Assembly: GCF_025947065.1 (NCBI RefSeq)
Contig: NZ_CP109994.1
Location: 806,001-870,000 of the forward strand
Direction of reading: 5' to 3'
DNA length: 64,000 nucleotides
Origin: Flavobacterium sp. N1736
GTDB taxonomy: Bacteria; Bacteroidota; Bacteroidia; Flavobacteriales; Flavobacteriaceae
In this document: positions 8,486-16,959 of the stretch, piece by piece
Position numbering within the stretch: the stretch's first letter is position 1
How the letters are laid out: each line of letters opens with the position of its first letter
Position numbers and translations under genes: made by a program
Notes under the pieces: generated by a model
Told to the model about the DNA's origin: nothing
Databases searched by the model: none
The model's input: the letters and a program-made list of their open reading frames with translations, nothing else

Positions 8486-9455
8486 TGTCGGAATAATTGG
8501 TGGTTCGGGTTACACAGCCGGAGAACTTATCAGAATATTAATGTATCATCCCAATGTAAACATCGATTTTGTTTACAGCACAACAAATTCGGGTAAACCG
8601 CTTTCTGTGGCACATCACGATTTGCTGGGAGATATTGAAATGAATTTTACTGATACCATCAATCCAAATGTAAATGTTGTTTTCTTGTGTTTAGGTCACG
8701 GAAAATCGATTTCATTTCTGCAGGAAAATCAATTCGCAAGTCACACAAAAATTATTGATTTAGGAAACGATTTCAGACTGAATAAAGACGCTCATTTCGA
8801 AGGAAAAGATTTTATTTACGGTTTACCCGAACTGAATAAATCGGATATTAAAAAGGCAAATTTTATTGCAAATCCGGGTTGTTTTGCTACAGCAATTCAG
8901 TTGGCTTTGTTGCCATTGGCTAAAAATAATCTGCTAAATAATGACGTTCATATTAATGCAACAACCGGAAGTACCGGCGCCGGAGTTGGACTTTCAGACA
9001 CCTCACATTTTAGTTGGAGAAACAATAATATGTCGCATTACAAGGCTTTTGAACACCAGCATCTAGGAGAAATTTCAGAAAGTTTGGCTCAATTGCAGGA
9101 TGATTTTGAAAGCGAATTGCTTTTTATTCCAAACAGAGGAGATTTTCCAAGAGGAATTTTTGCAACCTTATACACAACATCAGATGAAAGTCTGGAACAA
9201 ACTGTTGCTAAATACGAAGATTTCTATAAAAATGAACCGTTTGTAACCGTGACAACGACAAATATCAATATGAAACAAGTCGTGCAAACTAACAAATGTA
9301 TCATCAGTTTAATGAAAAAAGGAAACCGGATTTTGATTACCTCAATCATTGACAACTTAACCAAAGGTGCTTCAGGACAGGCGATTCAAAACATGAATTT
9401 AATGTTTGGATTAGAAGAAACCACCGGTTTACATTTGAAACCAAGCGGATTTTAG
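8478..9455 (+). CDS. argC: N-acyl-gamma-glutamyl-phosphate reductase
   Basis: A 325-residue NADPH enzyme reducing N-acyl-glutamyl phosphate to the semialdehyde. The N-terminal nucleotide-binding motif GIIGGSGYTAGEL (residues 5-17) and the catalytic Cys135 in NPGCFAT are clear. Length and order fit ArgC. Whether the acyl group is acetyl or succinyl cannot be read from the sequence. Overlaps the end of argG; followed by a repeat-filled gap before argD. Confidence 0.96.
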   Translation: MINVGIIGGSGYTAGELIRILMYHPNVNIDFVYSTTNSGKPLSVAHHDLLGDIEMNFTDTINPNVNVVFLCLGHGKSISFLQENQFASHTKIIDLGNDFRLNKDAHFEGKDFIYGLPELNKSDIKKANFIANPGCFATAIQLALLPLAKNNLLNNDVHINATTGSTGAGVGLSDTSHFSWRNNNMSHYKAFEHQHLGEISESLAQLQDDFESELLFIPNRGDFPRGIFATLYTTSDESLEQTVAKYEDFYKNEPFVTVTTTNINMKQVVQTNKCIISLMKKGNRILITSIIDNLTKGASGQAIQNMNLMFGLEETTGLHLKPSGF

Positions 9456-9462
9456 GAAAAAT

Positions 9463-9597
9463 TTGTTTCAGGTTTTAAGTTTCAAGTTTCACGTTCTGCA
9501 CGTAACTTGAAATAAGAAACATGAAGCTTAACAATAGTTTCAAATTCAAGTTTCACGTCCTACAAATAACTTGAAACTTTAAACCTGAAACAAAAAA
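9463..9597. repeat. Imperfect inverted repeat built from GTTTCAAGTTTC units (argC-argD gap)
   Basis: The left side (TTTGTTTCAGG, AAGTTTCAAG) is answered on the right by AACTTGAAACTTT and AAACCTGAAACAAA. It fills nearly all of the gap between argC and argD. The unit recurs at 6061, 60690, 60870 and 61575. Confidence 0.8.
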
Positions 9598-9610
9598 AAC
9601 AAAAATAAAC

Positions 9611-10744
9611 ATGAATTTATTTAACGTATACCCACTTTATGATATAACGCCTGTAAAAGCGTTAGATTGCACAATTACAGATAATAACGGAGTTGAATAT
9701 TTAGACTTATATAGCGGACATGGTGTAATTTCGATTGGCCATACGCAGCCTGATTATGTTGAAAAACTAAAAAATCAATTAGATAATTTAGGATTTTATT
9801 CGAATGCAATTCAAAATCCATTACAGGTAGAATTAGCTCAGAAATTAGGAAAGCTTTCAGGATTAGAAGATTACGAATTGTTTTTATGCAGTTCTGGTGC
9901 TGAAGCCAATGAAAATGCATTGAAATTAGCGTCTTTCCATAACGGAAAATCAAGAGTTGTAGCTTTTGATAATTCTTTTCATGGAAGAACTTCTGCAGCC
10001 GTTGCTGTTACTGATAACAAGAAAATTGTTGCGCCAATAAATGCACAACAAGTCGTAACTTTTTTACCGCTGAACCAAATCGAATTAGTTGAAGCAGAAC
10101 TTGCAAAAGGCGATGTTACAGCAGTAATTATCGAAGGAATTCAGGGAGTTGGAGGTTTAGACCAAGGAACAACAGAATTTTTTCAGGCTTTAGAAAAAGC
10201 ATGCAAAAAACACGATGTAGTTTTAATTTTAGACGAAGTACAATCCGGATACGGAAGAAGCGGAAAATTCTTTGCTTTTCAACATCACCGAATCAATGCG
10301 GATATTATTTCAGTAGCAAAAGGAATGGGGAACGGATTTCCGGTTGGAGCGATTTTGATTTCGCCAAAATTTGAAGCAAGTTTCGGATTATTAGGAACCA
10401 CTTTCGGCGGAAGCCATTTGTCTTGTGCGGCAGGAATTGCAGTTTTGGATGTAATCGAGAAACTAGATTTACAGAAAAATGTAAATGAAGTTTATAAATA
10501 TTTCTTAGAAAAAATCAAAGAAGTTCTGGGAATCAAACAAGTAAAAGGAAAAGGTTTGATGTTAGGAATTGAATTTGATTTCGACGTAAGTGCTTTAAGA
10601 AAAAAACTAATTATCGAAAAACACATTTTTACAGGAAGCGCCAACAACAAAAATCTGTTAAGAATTTTGCCGCCATTAACGGTGAAAAAATCAGATATAG
10701 ATACCTTTATTGTAGCTTTAAAAGAAAGTTTAGAAGAGCTATAA
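9611..10744 (+). CDS. argD: N-acylornithine aminotransferase (class III PLP enzyme)
   Basis: A 377-residue PLP enzyme converting N-acyl-glutamate semialdehyde and glutamate to N-acylornithine. The PLP lysine is Lys237 in ISVAKGMGNGFP; ILDEVQSGYGRSG just before it holds the conserved Asp that contacts the cofactor, and FCSSGAEANE-type residues (LCSSGAEANENA) bind the phosphate near residue 97. Somewhat shorter than E. coli ArgD (406), as is normal for Bacteroidota. Confidence 0.95.
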   Translation: MNLFNVYPLYDITPVKALDCTITDNNGVEYLDLYSGHGVISIGHTQPDYVEKLKNQLDNLGFYSNAIQNPLQVELAQKLGKLSGLEDYELFLCSSGAEANENALKLASFHNGKSRVVAFDNSFHGRTSAAVAVTDNKKIVAPINAQQVVTFLPLNQIELVEAELAKGDVTAVIIEGIQGVGGLDQGTTEFFQALEKACKKHDVVLILDEVQSGYGRSGKFFAFQHHRINADIISVAKGMGNGFPVGAILISPKFEASFGLLGTTFGGSHLSCAAGIAVLDVIEKLDLQKNVNEVYKYFLEKIKEVLGIKQVKGKGLMLGIEFDFDVSALRKKLIIEKHIFTGSANNKNLLRILPPLTVKKSDIDTFIVALKESLEEL

Positions 10745-10745
10745 T

Positions 10746-10829
10746 TTAATTCGTTTAATCGTTTAACTGGTTAATCGATTAAACGAATTAACGATTACCC
10801 AGTTAAACGAATTAACCAATTAAACCAAA
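10746..10829. repeat. Palindromic repeat of TTAATTCG/CGAATTAA (argD-proA gap)
   Basis: Perfect 16-base arms, TTAATTCGTTTAATCG at 10746-10761 and its complement at 10776-10791, are followed by a further partial copy (GTTAAACGAATTAACC). This fills the gap between argD and proA. No other copy was noticed in the window. Confidence 0.8.
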
Positions 10830-10833
10830 AAAA

Positions 10834-12027
10834 ATGAATCCATTATCAATCGAAAAACGCAATCTTGTTTTGCGTTCTATGGCAAAGCTGGTTGAGCAGG
10901 AGGGGAGTCAAATAATTCTCACCAATCAAGAGGATTTATTGGCTTACGATGGCTCAGATTTAGCGATGGAAGAACGCTTGAAAGTTGATAATAAAAAAGT
11001 CGACGAGATGATTTTATCGTTGAATCAACTGGCTTCGCAAGAAGATCCGGTTGGAGTTGAGCGTTTTCATTTTGTACATGATAATGGAATAAAAGTGGTG
11101 AATAAAACAGCCGCTTTTGGAACGATATTAATTATATACGAATCGCGCCCTGATGTTACAATCGAAGCGGGAGGAATTGCTTTTAAATCCGGAAATAAGA
11201 TTTTATTAAAAGGAGGAAAAGAATCTTTGCGATCAAATTTAAAGATTGTTGATTTATGGCATAAAGCTTTAGAAGAAAACGGAGTTTCGAAAGATTGGGT
11301 GGAATATTTAAATTATAATCGCTCAGAAACTCAGGCCTTTTTAGAAAAACCAACTCAAAAAGTCGATTTAATTGTTCCGAGAGGCGGAGAGAAATTAATT
11401 GAGTTTGTCAAGCAACATGCGACTTGCCCCGTAATTGTAAGCGGACGCGGAAATAATTTTGTTTACGTTCATGAAAATGCTGATACAGATTTGGCTTTAA
11501 AAGTAATTTTGAATGCTAAAACTTCTAAAATCTCGGCCTGCAATGCTTTGGATAAAGTTTTAATCGATTCGAGATTACCAAATTTCGAAGGTTTTACAGC
11601 AATGCTAATAGAAGCTTTAGTAGAATCTAAAGTTGAAGTTATTGTAGATAAAACATTAGAAAACTTGGCAAATACAGAAATACTTCAAAACGAAGATATT
11701 TGGTATGAAGAGTTTTTAGATTATAAAATTGTCATCGGAACCATTGATTCTGAAGAACATGCAATTGAAAAAATCAATACATATTGTGGCGGACATTCTG
11801 CCGCAATAATTACAAAAGACGACAAAGCAGCACAAAAATTCATGGAATCTGTAGATGCTGCAGCCGTTTATCATAATGCCTCAACACGTTTTACAGACGG
11901 CGGACAATTTGGTCTTGGCGGAGAATTAGCGATAAGCACAAATAAATTGCATCAGCGCGGACCAATTGGTTTGCAACATTTGGTTACAAATAAATGGTAC
12001 GTTTACGGAGAAGGACAGATTAGATAA
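10834..12027 (+). CDS. proA: Glutamate-5-semialdehyde dehydrogenase (gamma-glutamyl phosphate reductase)
   Basis: A 397-residue aldehyde-dehydrogenase-fold enzyme that reduces gamma-glutamyl phosphate with NADPH for proline synthesis. The catalytic cysteine is Cys236 in SKISACNALDK. VPRGGEKLIEFV near residue 184 and STRFTDGGQFGLGGE near the C-terminus are typical ProA motifs. Located upstream of proB rather than after it, with a 266-base repeat-rich gap between them. Confidence 0.96.
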   Translation: MNPLSIEKRNLVLRSMAKLVEQEGSQIILTNQEDLLAYDGSDLAMEERLKVDNKKVDEMILSLNQLASQEDPVGVERFHFVHDNGIKVVNKTAAFGTILIIYESRPDVTIEAGGIAFKSGNKILLKGGKESLRSNLKIVDLWHKALEENGVSKDWVEYLNYNRSETQAFLEKPTQKVDLIVPRGGEKLIEFVKQHATCPVIVSGRGNNFVYVHENADTDLALKVILNAKTSKISACNALDKVLIDSRLPNFEGFTAMLIEALVESKVEVIVDKTLENLANTEILQNEDIWYEEFLDYKIVIGTIDSEEHAIEKINTYCGGHSAAIITKDDKAAQKFMESVDAAAVYHNASTRFTDGGQFGLGGELAISTNKLHQRGPIGLQHLVTNKWYVYGEGQIR

Positions 12028-12293
12028 TTGAGATAATTTGTCAATTAGATAATTTTAGATTTTAGAGTTCAGATTTTAGATTGAGGATTAACGATTTCAG
12101 ATTTAAGATTATTGGAATTTGGAATTTAAAAATTTGGAATTTATTTAAAGATTTAGCTTTGCGAACTTAGCCTTTTGTAAGCGCAAACAATATAAAAGAA
12201 CCTTTGCGCCCTTTGCGGTAAAAAACGTTTACAATATAAAAACTTAGTCCCGAGGCTTCGGGACAGTAACTCAGAACCTTAGCCACTTAAAAA
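12028..12293. repeat. Mosaic of short repeats (proA-proB gap)
   Basis: The gap contains runs of AGATTTTAGA-like and GGAATTTGGAATTT units, CTTTGCG units, and a perfect palindrome TCCCGAGGCTTCGGGA at 12248-12263 whose core recurs at about 60068-60083. ACCTTAG and CACTTAA units end it. No gene, terminator or promoter is convincing here. Confidence 0.6.
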
Positions 12294-13055
12294 ATGAGCA
12301 AAAAACGGATTTTATTAAAAATAGGAAGTAACACTTTAACCAAAGAAACCAATCATATTTCGCGGGGAAAGATTGAAGATATCGGAATGCAAATCGCCGC
12401 TTTAAACAAAGATTATGAATTCGTAATCGTAAGTTCCGGAGCAATTGCAGCAGCCAAACAATTTGTAAAACTCGAAAGTAAAGGCAAAGAAATTGCATTA
12501 AAACAAGCTTTGGCTTCGATTGGGCAACCCCATTTAATGCGGATTTTTCATGAAAATTTTAGTGATTTAGGATTATTGACTTCCCAATGTTTATTGTCTT
12601 ATTCTGATTTTGAAAAAGACCAATCTAAAATAAATATTGTCAATACAATAAACGTTTTGGTAGAGAACAATTACATTCCGATTATTAATGAAAATGATAC
12701 CGTTGCTACAGATGAGATTAGGTTTGGAGATAATGATAAATTAGCGGCTTTAACGGCGGTGCTGCTAAATGTAGATATTCTGATTATTGCGACTAATACA
12801 AACGGAATTTATACGAAAGATTCTATTCATGATGAAAATCCGGAAACGATTAAATTAGTTCAGGATTTAAAAGTATTAGAAAAAGAAATCGGCGAATCAA
12901 AATCATCACACGGAACAGGCGGAATGCAATCAAAAATTGAAGCAGCTGGAATCGCAAAAGCTGCCAACATTGAAACCTGGATCGTCAACGGATTAAATGA
13001 TAATTTTATTTTGAAGGCTTTAAAGAATGAGATTGCGTTTACTAAAATAGTTTAA
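12294..13055 (+). CDS. proB: Glutamate 5-kinase, short form without PUA domain
   Basis: A 253-residue amino-acid kinase that phosphorylates glutamate for proline synthesis. The N-terminus KRILLKIGSNTL, the middle IPIINENDTVA and RFGDNDKLAA segment, and the late SSHGTGGMQSKIEAA motif are all kinase-domain signatures. It stops at the kinase domain and lacks the C-terminal PUA domain of the 367-residue E. coli enzyme; one-domain forms are known in other bacteria. Confidence 0.95.
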   Translation: MSKKRILLKIGSNTLTKETNHISRGKIEDIGMQIAALNKDYEFVIVSSGAIAAAKQFVKLESKGKEIALKQALASIGQPHLMRIFHENFSDLGLLTSQCLLSYSDFEKDQSKINIVNTINVLVENNYIPIINENDTVATDEIRFGDNDKLAALTAVLLNVDILIIATNTNGIYTKDSIHDENPETIKLVQDLKVLEKEIGESKSSHGTGGMQSKIEAAGIAKAANIETWIVNGLNDNFILKALKNEIAFTKIV

Positions 13056-13059
13056 TAGA

Positions 13060-13109
13060 ACGCGGATGATACGGATTCGCTATCGCGAAGACGCGGATAA
13101 AAACGGATT
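13060..13109 (+). repeat. Left inverted copy of an ATCCGCG-type repeat
   Basis: Contains ACGCGGATGAT, GATTCGCTATCGCGAAG and ACGCGGATAAAAAC. An inverted copy lies at 13572-13622 on the other side of the GxxExxY gene, and a third copy lies at 36761-36815. Confidence 0.85.
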
Positions 13110-13162
13110 TTTATTATTTGTCTTTAATTTTAATGTAGTATATTTCATTCAAAATTGATGAA

Positions 13163-13552
13163 ATGGAATTATTGCATGAGGAATTGACGGATGTTATTAT
13201 TAAAACTTTTTATGAAGTTTATAATGAATTAGGATATGGATTTTTAGAGAGAGTTTATCAAAATTCATTATACTTAGAATTAAAAAATAAGGGCTTTAAA
13301 GTTGAAGCTCAAAAGAAGATAGAAGTTTATTATAAAGGAATCGAAGTCGGAGAATATTATGCCGATTTGATTGTGGAAGATTTAATAATATTAGAATTAA
13401 AAGCAGCAAATTGTATAGTTAAAGAGTTTGAAAATCAGATTTTAAATTATTTAAAAGGAACAAATTGCGAAGTAGGTTTACTTTTAAATTTTGGAATAAA
13501 ACCAGAATTCAAACGGAAAGTTTTCGAAAACAGTAGAAAAATAAGGAAATAG
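13163..13552 (+). CDS. GxxExxY protein (PD-(D/E)xK nuclease-like)
   Basis: A 129-residue protein with the signature GFLERVY (GxxExxY) at about residues 24-30. The middle segment YYADLIVEDLIILELKA fits the D...ExK core of the PD-(D/E)xK nuclease superfamily to which this family is usually assigned; the cellular role is unknown. It sits inside the arg/pro cluster with no metabolic reason and is bracketed by inverted copies of a repeat found elsewhere in the window. This looks like an inserted unit rather than part of the pathway. Confidence 0.85.
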   Translation: MELLHEELTDVIIKTFYEVYNELGYGFLERVYQNSLYLELKNKGFKVEAQKKIEVYYKGIEVGEYYADLIVEDLIILELKAANCIVKEFENQILNYLKGTNCEVGLLLNFGIKPEFKRKVFENSRKIRK

Positions 13553-13571
13553 AAAGAAAAGAAAAAGAAAA

Positions 13572-13622
13572 ATCAGTTTTTATCCGCGTCTTCGCGATAG
13601 CGAATCAGTATAATCCGCGTCT
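13572..13622 (-). repeat. Right inverted copy of the ATCCGCG-type repeat
   Basis: GTTTTTATCCGCGTCTTCGC and GATAGCGAATCAGTATAATC followed by CGCGTCT are the reverse complement of the 13060 copy with a few changes. Confidence 0.85.
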
Positions 13623-13652
13623 AAAAATCGGCAACAATAAAAACAAGAAAGT

Positions 13653-14600
13653 ATGAATTATATTTCAATAAAAGATATTGACTCATTATCAAAATGGGTA
13701 AAAAGTGCGATTAAAATCAAAAAAGATCCGCTTAAAAATAAAAAGTCAGGAAAAAATAAAACCTTAGGAATGTTATTCTTCAACCCAAGTTTAAGAACGC
13801 GTTTGAGCACTCAAAAAGCAGCTATAAACTTAGGAATGAACGTTATGGTAATGAATTTTACCAACGAAGGCTGGACATTAGAGTTCGAAGACGGAGCGAT
13901 TATGAATTCCGGCGCATCAGAACACATAAAAGAAGCTGCCGAAGTAGTATCTCAATACTGCGATATTATCGCAATCCGTGCTTTTGCAGGTTTAGTCGAT
14001 AAAGAAAAAGATTATGCCGAAACGGTAATTTCAGGATTTTTGAAACACGCAACTGTGCCAATTGTTAATATGGAAAGCGCTGTTCGTCATCCAATGCAAT
14101 CTTTGGCAGATGCGATAACGATGGAAGAATACAAAACAAAGCACAAACCAAAAGTAGTTTTGTCATGGGCGCCACATCCAAAAGCGTTGCCTCAGGCAGT
14201 TGCAAATTCATTCGTAGAAATGATGCAAATGCAAAAAGACATGGATTTTGTAATCACACATCCTGAAGGTTATGAATTAAGCACTGAAATTACAAAAGAC
14301 TGCAAAATAGAATACGATCAAAATAAAGCGTTCGAAAATGCCGATTTTGTTTACGTAAAAAACTGGAGTAATTTTAACGATTACGGAAAAGTAACCAACA
14401 TCGATCCAAGCTGGACCGTTACAGCCGAAAAAATGGCATTAACCAATAACGGAAAATTCATGCACTGTTTACCAGTTCGTCGTAATGTAATTGTAAGTGA
14501 CGAAGTTATTGATAGCGAGAATTCAATCGTAATTCAGCAAGCGAATAACAGAACGTATTCGGCACAATTAGTTTTGCAGAAGATTTTAAAAAAGTTATAA
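13653..14600 (+). CDS. argF': N-acetyl/N-succinyl-ornithine carbamoyltransferase
   Basis: A 315-residue transcarbamylase. The carbamoyl phosphate motif is FFNPSLRTRLST (residues 42-53) and HCLPVRRN lies near residue 273. The FNPSLRTR form, rather than the STRT form of ordinary ornithine carbamoyltransferases, and the gene context mark the acyl-ornithine type known from Bacteroides and Xanthomonas. It makes N-acylcitrulline, so deacylation happens afterwards. In the loop that sets acyl specificity the sequence is GASEHIKEAA (residues 87-96); whether Ser89 or Glu90 is the specificity position needs an alignment, so acetyl versus succinyl is left open. Confidence 0.93.
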   Translation: MNYISIKDIDSLSKWVKSAIKIKKDPLKNKKSGKNKTLGMLFFNPSLRTRLSTQKAAINLGMNVMVMNFTNEGWTLEFEDGAIMNSGASEHIKEAAEVVSQYCDIIAIRAFAGLVDKEKDYAETVISGFLKHATVPIVNMESAVRHPMQSLADAITMEEYKTKHKPKVVLSWAPHPKALPQAVANSFVEMMQMQKDMDFVITHPEGYELSTEITKDCKIEYDQNKAFENADFVYVKNWSNFNDYGKVTNIDPSWTVTAEKMALTNNGKFMHCLPVRRNVIVSDEVIDSENSIVIQQANNRTYSAQLVLQKILKKL

Positions 14601-14605
14601 TTTGA

Positions 14606-14698
14606 GGTGCAAAGGCACAAAGCGACAAAGGTTCAAAGGTTTTTAAAACCGTTACAAAAACCTTTGTTCCTCTAAACCTCTGAACCTTTGAACCTTGA
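14606..14698. repeat. Inverted repeat of CAAAGGTTC/GAACCTTTG units (argF'-argB gap)
   Basis: AAAGGTTCAAAGGTTTTT on the left is answered by AAAAACCTTTG and CTGAACCTTTGAACCTT on the right. The same unit dominates 58182-58470. Confidence 0.8.
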
Positions 14699-14703
14699 AA
14701 GAA

Positions 14704-15477
14704 ATGAACGTTAAAGTAATAAAAATAGGCGGAAACATAATCGATAATCCAGCAGAATTAGAACAATTCTTAACTGATTTTTCTAAAATAGAAGGATATA
14801 AAGTTTTAGTTCACGGCGGAGGAAAATCGGCTACGAAAATGGCTCAAAGTATTGGCTTGGTTCCGCAAATGATTGATGGACGCCGAATTACTGATGCTCC
14901 AATGCTTGATGTTGTGGTTATGATTTATGCCGGACAAATCAATAAAGATATTGTAGCGCAATTGCAGGCAAAAAATAACAATGCAATGGGATTTTCAGGA
15001 GCTGACGGAAATTTAATTCAATCCACAAAACGAAACCATCCAACGATCGATTATGGTTTTGTAGGCGATGTAAAAAAAGTCAATACATCTTTATTAAAAA
15101 CGTTACTTGAAAACGGAATCGTTCCTGTTTTTTGCGCGATTACACACGATAAAAACGGACAATTGTTAAATACAAATGCAGATACTATTGCAAGCGAATT
15201 ATCAATTGCTTTGTCAGAGGTTTTTGATGTTACGCTAACATATTGCTTTGAAAAACAAGGAGTTTTGCAAGATTCAGAAGATGATTCATCTGTAATTACA
15301 GCAATAAACGAAGAACTTTATAATAAACTAAAATCCGAAAAAGTAATCCATTCCGGAATGATTCCAAAACTGGATAATTGTTTCAATAGTTTATCAAGAG
15401 GCGTTCAGAAAATCAAAATTGGGCATCATAAAATGCTACAAAATCCAGACGTTTTACATACAACGATTACATTATAA
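14704..15477 (+). CDS. argB: N-acylglutamate kinase
   Basis: A 257-residue amino-acid kinase that phosphorylates N-acylglutamate. KVIKIGGNIID at the N-terminus and LVHGGGKSATKMA near residue 36 are the phosphate-binding motifs; VFCAITHDKNGQLLNTNAD near residue 140 is the second substrate segment. The ATG at 14704 is preferred over a TTG three codons upstream. It has no long N-terminal helix of the kind found in arginine-inhibited hexameric kinases, so feedback inhibition here is not evident from sequence. Confidence 0.95.
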   Translation: MNVKVIKIGGNIIDNPAELEQFLTDFSKIEGYKVLVHGGGKSATKMAQSIGLVPQMIDGRRITDAPMLDVVVMIYAGQINKDIVAQLQAKNNNAMGFSGADGNLIQSTKRNHPTIDYGFVGDVKKVNTSLLKTLLENGIVPVFCAITHDKNGQLLNTNADTIASELSIALSEVFDVTLTYCFEKQGVLQDSEDDSSVITAINEELYNKLKSEKVIHSGMIPKLDNCFNSLSRGVQKIKIGHHKMLQNPDVLHTTITL

Positions 15478-15485
15478 AAGAAATA

Positions 15486-15650
15486 GCCACAGATTAATGG
15501 ATTAAAAAGGATTAAAAATCTGTGAAAATTCTTTTAATCTGTGGCAAAAAAATAGCATTGCGCAAGGCATTTTAAATATTAATTTTAGAAATTTGCGCAA
15601 ATTAAAATCGTCACAAAATTGATTTATAAAATCAATAAAAAATTTGTGAC
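15486..15650. repeat. Two palindromic repeats in the argB-argE gap
   Basis: First, GCCACAGATTAA near 15486 pairs with TTAATCTGTGGC ending at 15545; a relative with arms CCACAGATTG/CAATCTGTGG is at 48467-48543. Second, GTCACAAAATT (15610) pairs with AATTTGTGAC (ending 15650) around a further GATTTATAAAATC palindrome. Confidence 0.75.
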
Positions 15651-15683
15651 TTTGAGCCTTCGTGGCAGAGAACCTACACACCT

Positions 15684-16754
15684 ATGAAAAATATAGAAAC
15701 GCTTACCCAAGAAGCAATTGCATTATTAAAAAACCTAATTGAAACGCCTTCATTTTCAAGTGAAGAAGATCAAACGGCACTTTTAATCGAAAATTGGTTC
15801 AATCAAAACGAAATTCCTTTTAAAAGAGAAAACAATAATGTGTGGGCTTTCAATAAGTATTTCGACGAAAACAAACCAACGCTTTTACTAAATTCCCATC
15901 ACGACACCGTAAAACCAAATCAGGCTTATACAAACGATCCGTTTAAAGCAATTGAAAAAGACGGCAAATTATTCGGATTGGGAAGTAATGATGCCGGAGG
16001 ATGTTTGGTATCGTTATTGGCGACTTTTGTTCACTTTTATGAAAATCAAAATTTACCTCATAATATTGTAATCGTAGCTTCTGCAGAAGAAGAAAGCAGT
16101 GGAAAAAATGGCTTAAACAGCGTTTTGCAGCATTTACCAGAGTTGGATTGCGCCATTGTAGGCGAACCTACTTTAATGCAATTGGCTGTAGCTGAGAAAG
16201 GTTTGCTTGTTCTTGATGTAAAAGTAAAAGGTACTGCAAGTCACGCGGCACATCAAAACGATGATAATTCATTATACAAATCAATTCCGGTAATGGAATG
16301 GTTTAAAAACTATAAATTCGATAAAATATCTGAGGTTTTAGGTCCCGTAAAAATGACCGTTACACAGATAAGCGCAGGAAAACAACATAATGTTGTGCCG
16401 TCAGAATGTGATTTAGTGGTTGATATTCGCGTAACGGATCGTTATTCGAATACCGAAATTCTTGAAGTCGTAAAAGCCAATGTAAATGCCGAAGTAACGC
16501 CAAGATCCATGCATTTAAATGCATCGTCTATTCCAATTGCGCATGGTTTGGTACAAGCCGGAATCGCTTTAGGAAGAACAACTTACGGATCGCCAACACT
16601 TTCAGATCAATCTGTTTTGAGTTGTCAGTCTTTAAAACTGGGACCAGGAGAAACATTGCGGTCACATTCTGCAGACGAATTTATTTTTATCAACGAAATC
16701 GAAGAAGGAATCGACTTGTATATTAAAATACTAACCGATTTCTTTAAATTATAA
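15684..16754 (+). CDS. argE: M20-family deacylase, acting as N-acylcitrulline/N-acylornithine deacetylase
   Basis: A 356-residue M20 zinc hydrolase. Metal and catalytic residues are visible in LNSHHDTVKPN (about residue 71), GSNDAGG (about 106), ASAEEESSGKNG (about 134) and the late RSHSADEF. Because ArgF' works on the acylated substrate, this enzyme most likely releases citrulline from N-acylcitrulline; that substrate is inferred from the pathway. Flanked on both sides by repeat-filled gaps. Confidence 0.92.
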   Translation: MKNIETLTQEAIALLKNLIETPSFSSEEDQTALLIENWFNQNEIPFKRENNNVWAFNKYFDENKPTLLLNSHHDTVKPNQAYTNDPFKAIEKDGKLFGLGSNDAGGCLVSLLATFVHFYENQNLPHNIVIVASAEEESSGKNGLNSVLQHLPELDCAIVGEPTLMQLAVAEKGLLVLDVKVKGTASHAAHQNDDNSLYKSIPVMEWFKNYKFDKISEVLGPVKMTVTQISAGKQHNVVPSECDLVVDIRVTDRYSNTEILEVVKANVNAEVTPRSMHLNASSIPIAHGLVQAGIALGRTTYGSPTLSDQSVLSCQSLKLGPGETLRSHSADEFIFINEIEEGIDLYIKILTDFFKL

Positions 16755-16768
16755 TATAATTAGGAGTT

Positions 16769-16842
16769 AATCCCGCTATCCGTTCCAATCTTTTCCTGGC
16801 TAAAGAAGCCAGAAAAAGGATTTCCACTGCTATCGGGGCTAA
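16769..16842 (-). repeat. Hairpin repeat family, copy 1 (CCCGCTATCC type)
   Basis: The outer sequence TCCCGCTATCCG ... CTGCTATCGGGGCTA encloses a hairpin CTTTTCCTGGC, loop TAAAGAA, GCCAGAAAAAGG. Copies are at 27031-27100 (same orientation) and 61447-61528 (opposite). The stem tips differ but still pair. Confidence 0.85.
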
Positions 16843-16959
16843 AAACACCACCAGTATAAACAATGACATTAGGATAAATTAGAAAATATAAACTTATAAG
16901 ATCCAAAAATCTAAGAAGTCTAACAATCTAACAATCTAAGAAGTCTAAAAATCTAAGTT

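Noticed and set aside
15610..15650. Possible tRNA or riboswitch because of paired segments
   Set aside because: No acceptor end, anticodon arm or known aptamer pattern; simple GTCACAAA palindrome.
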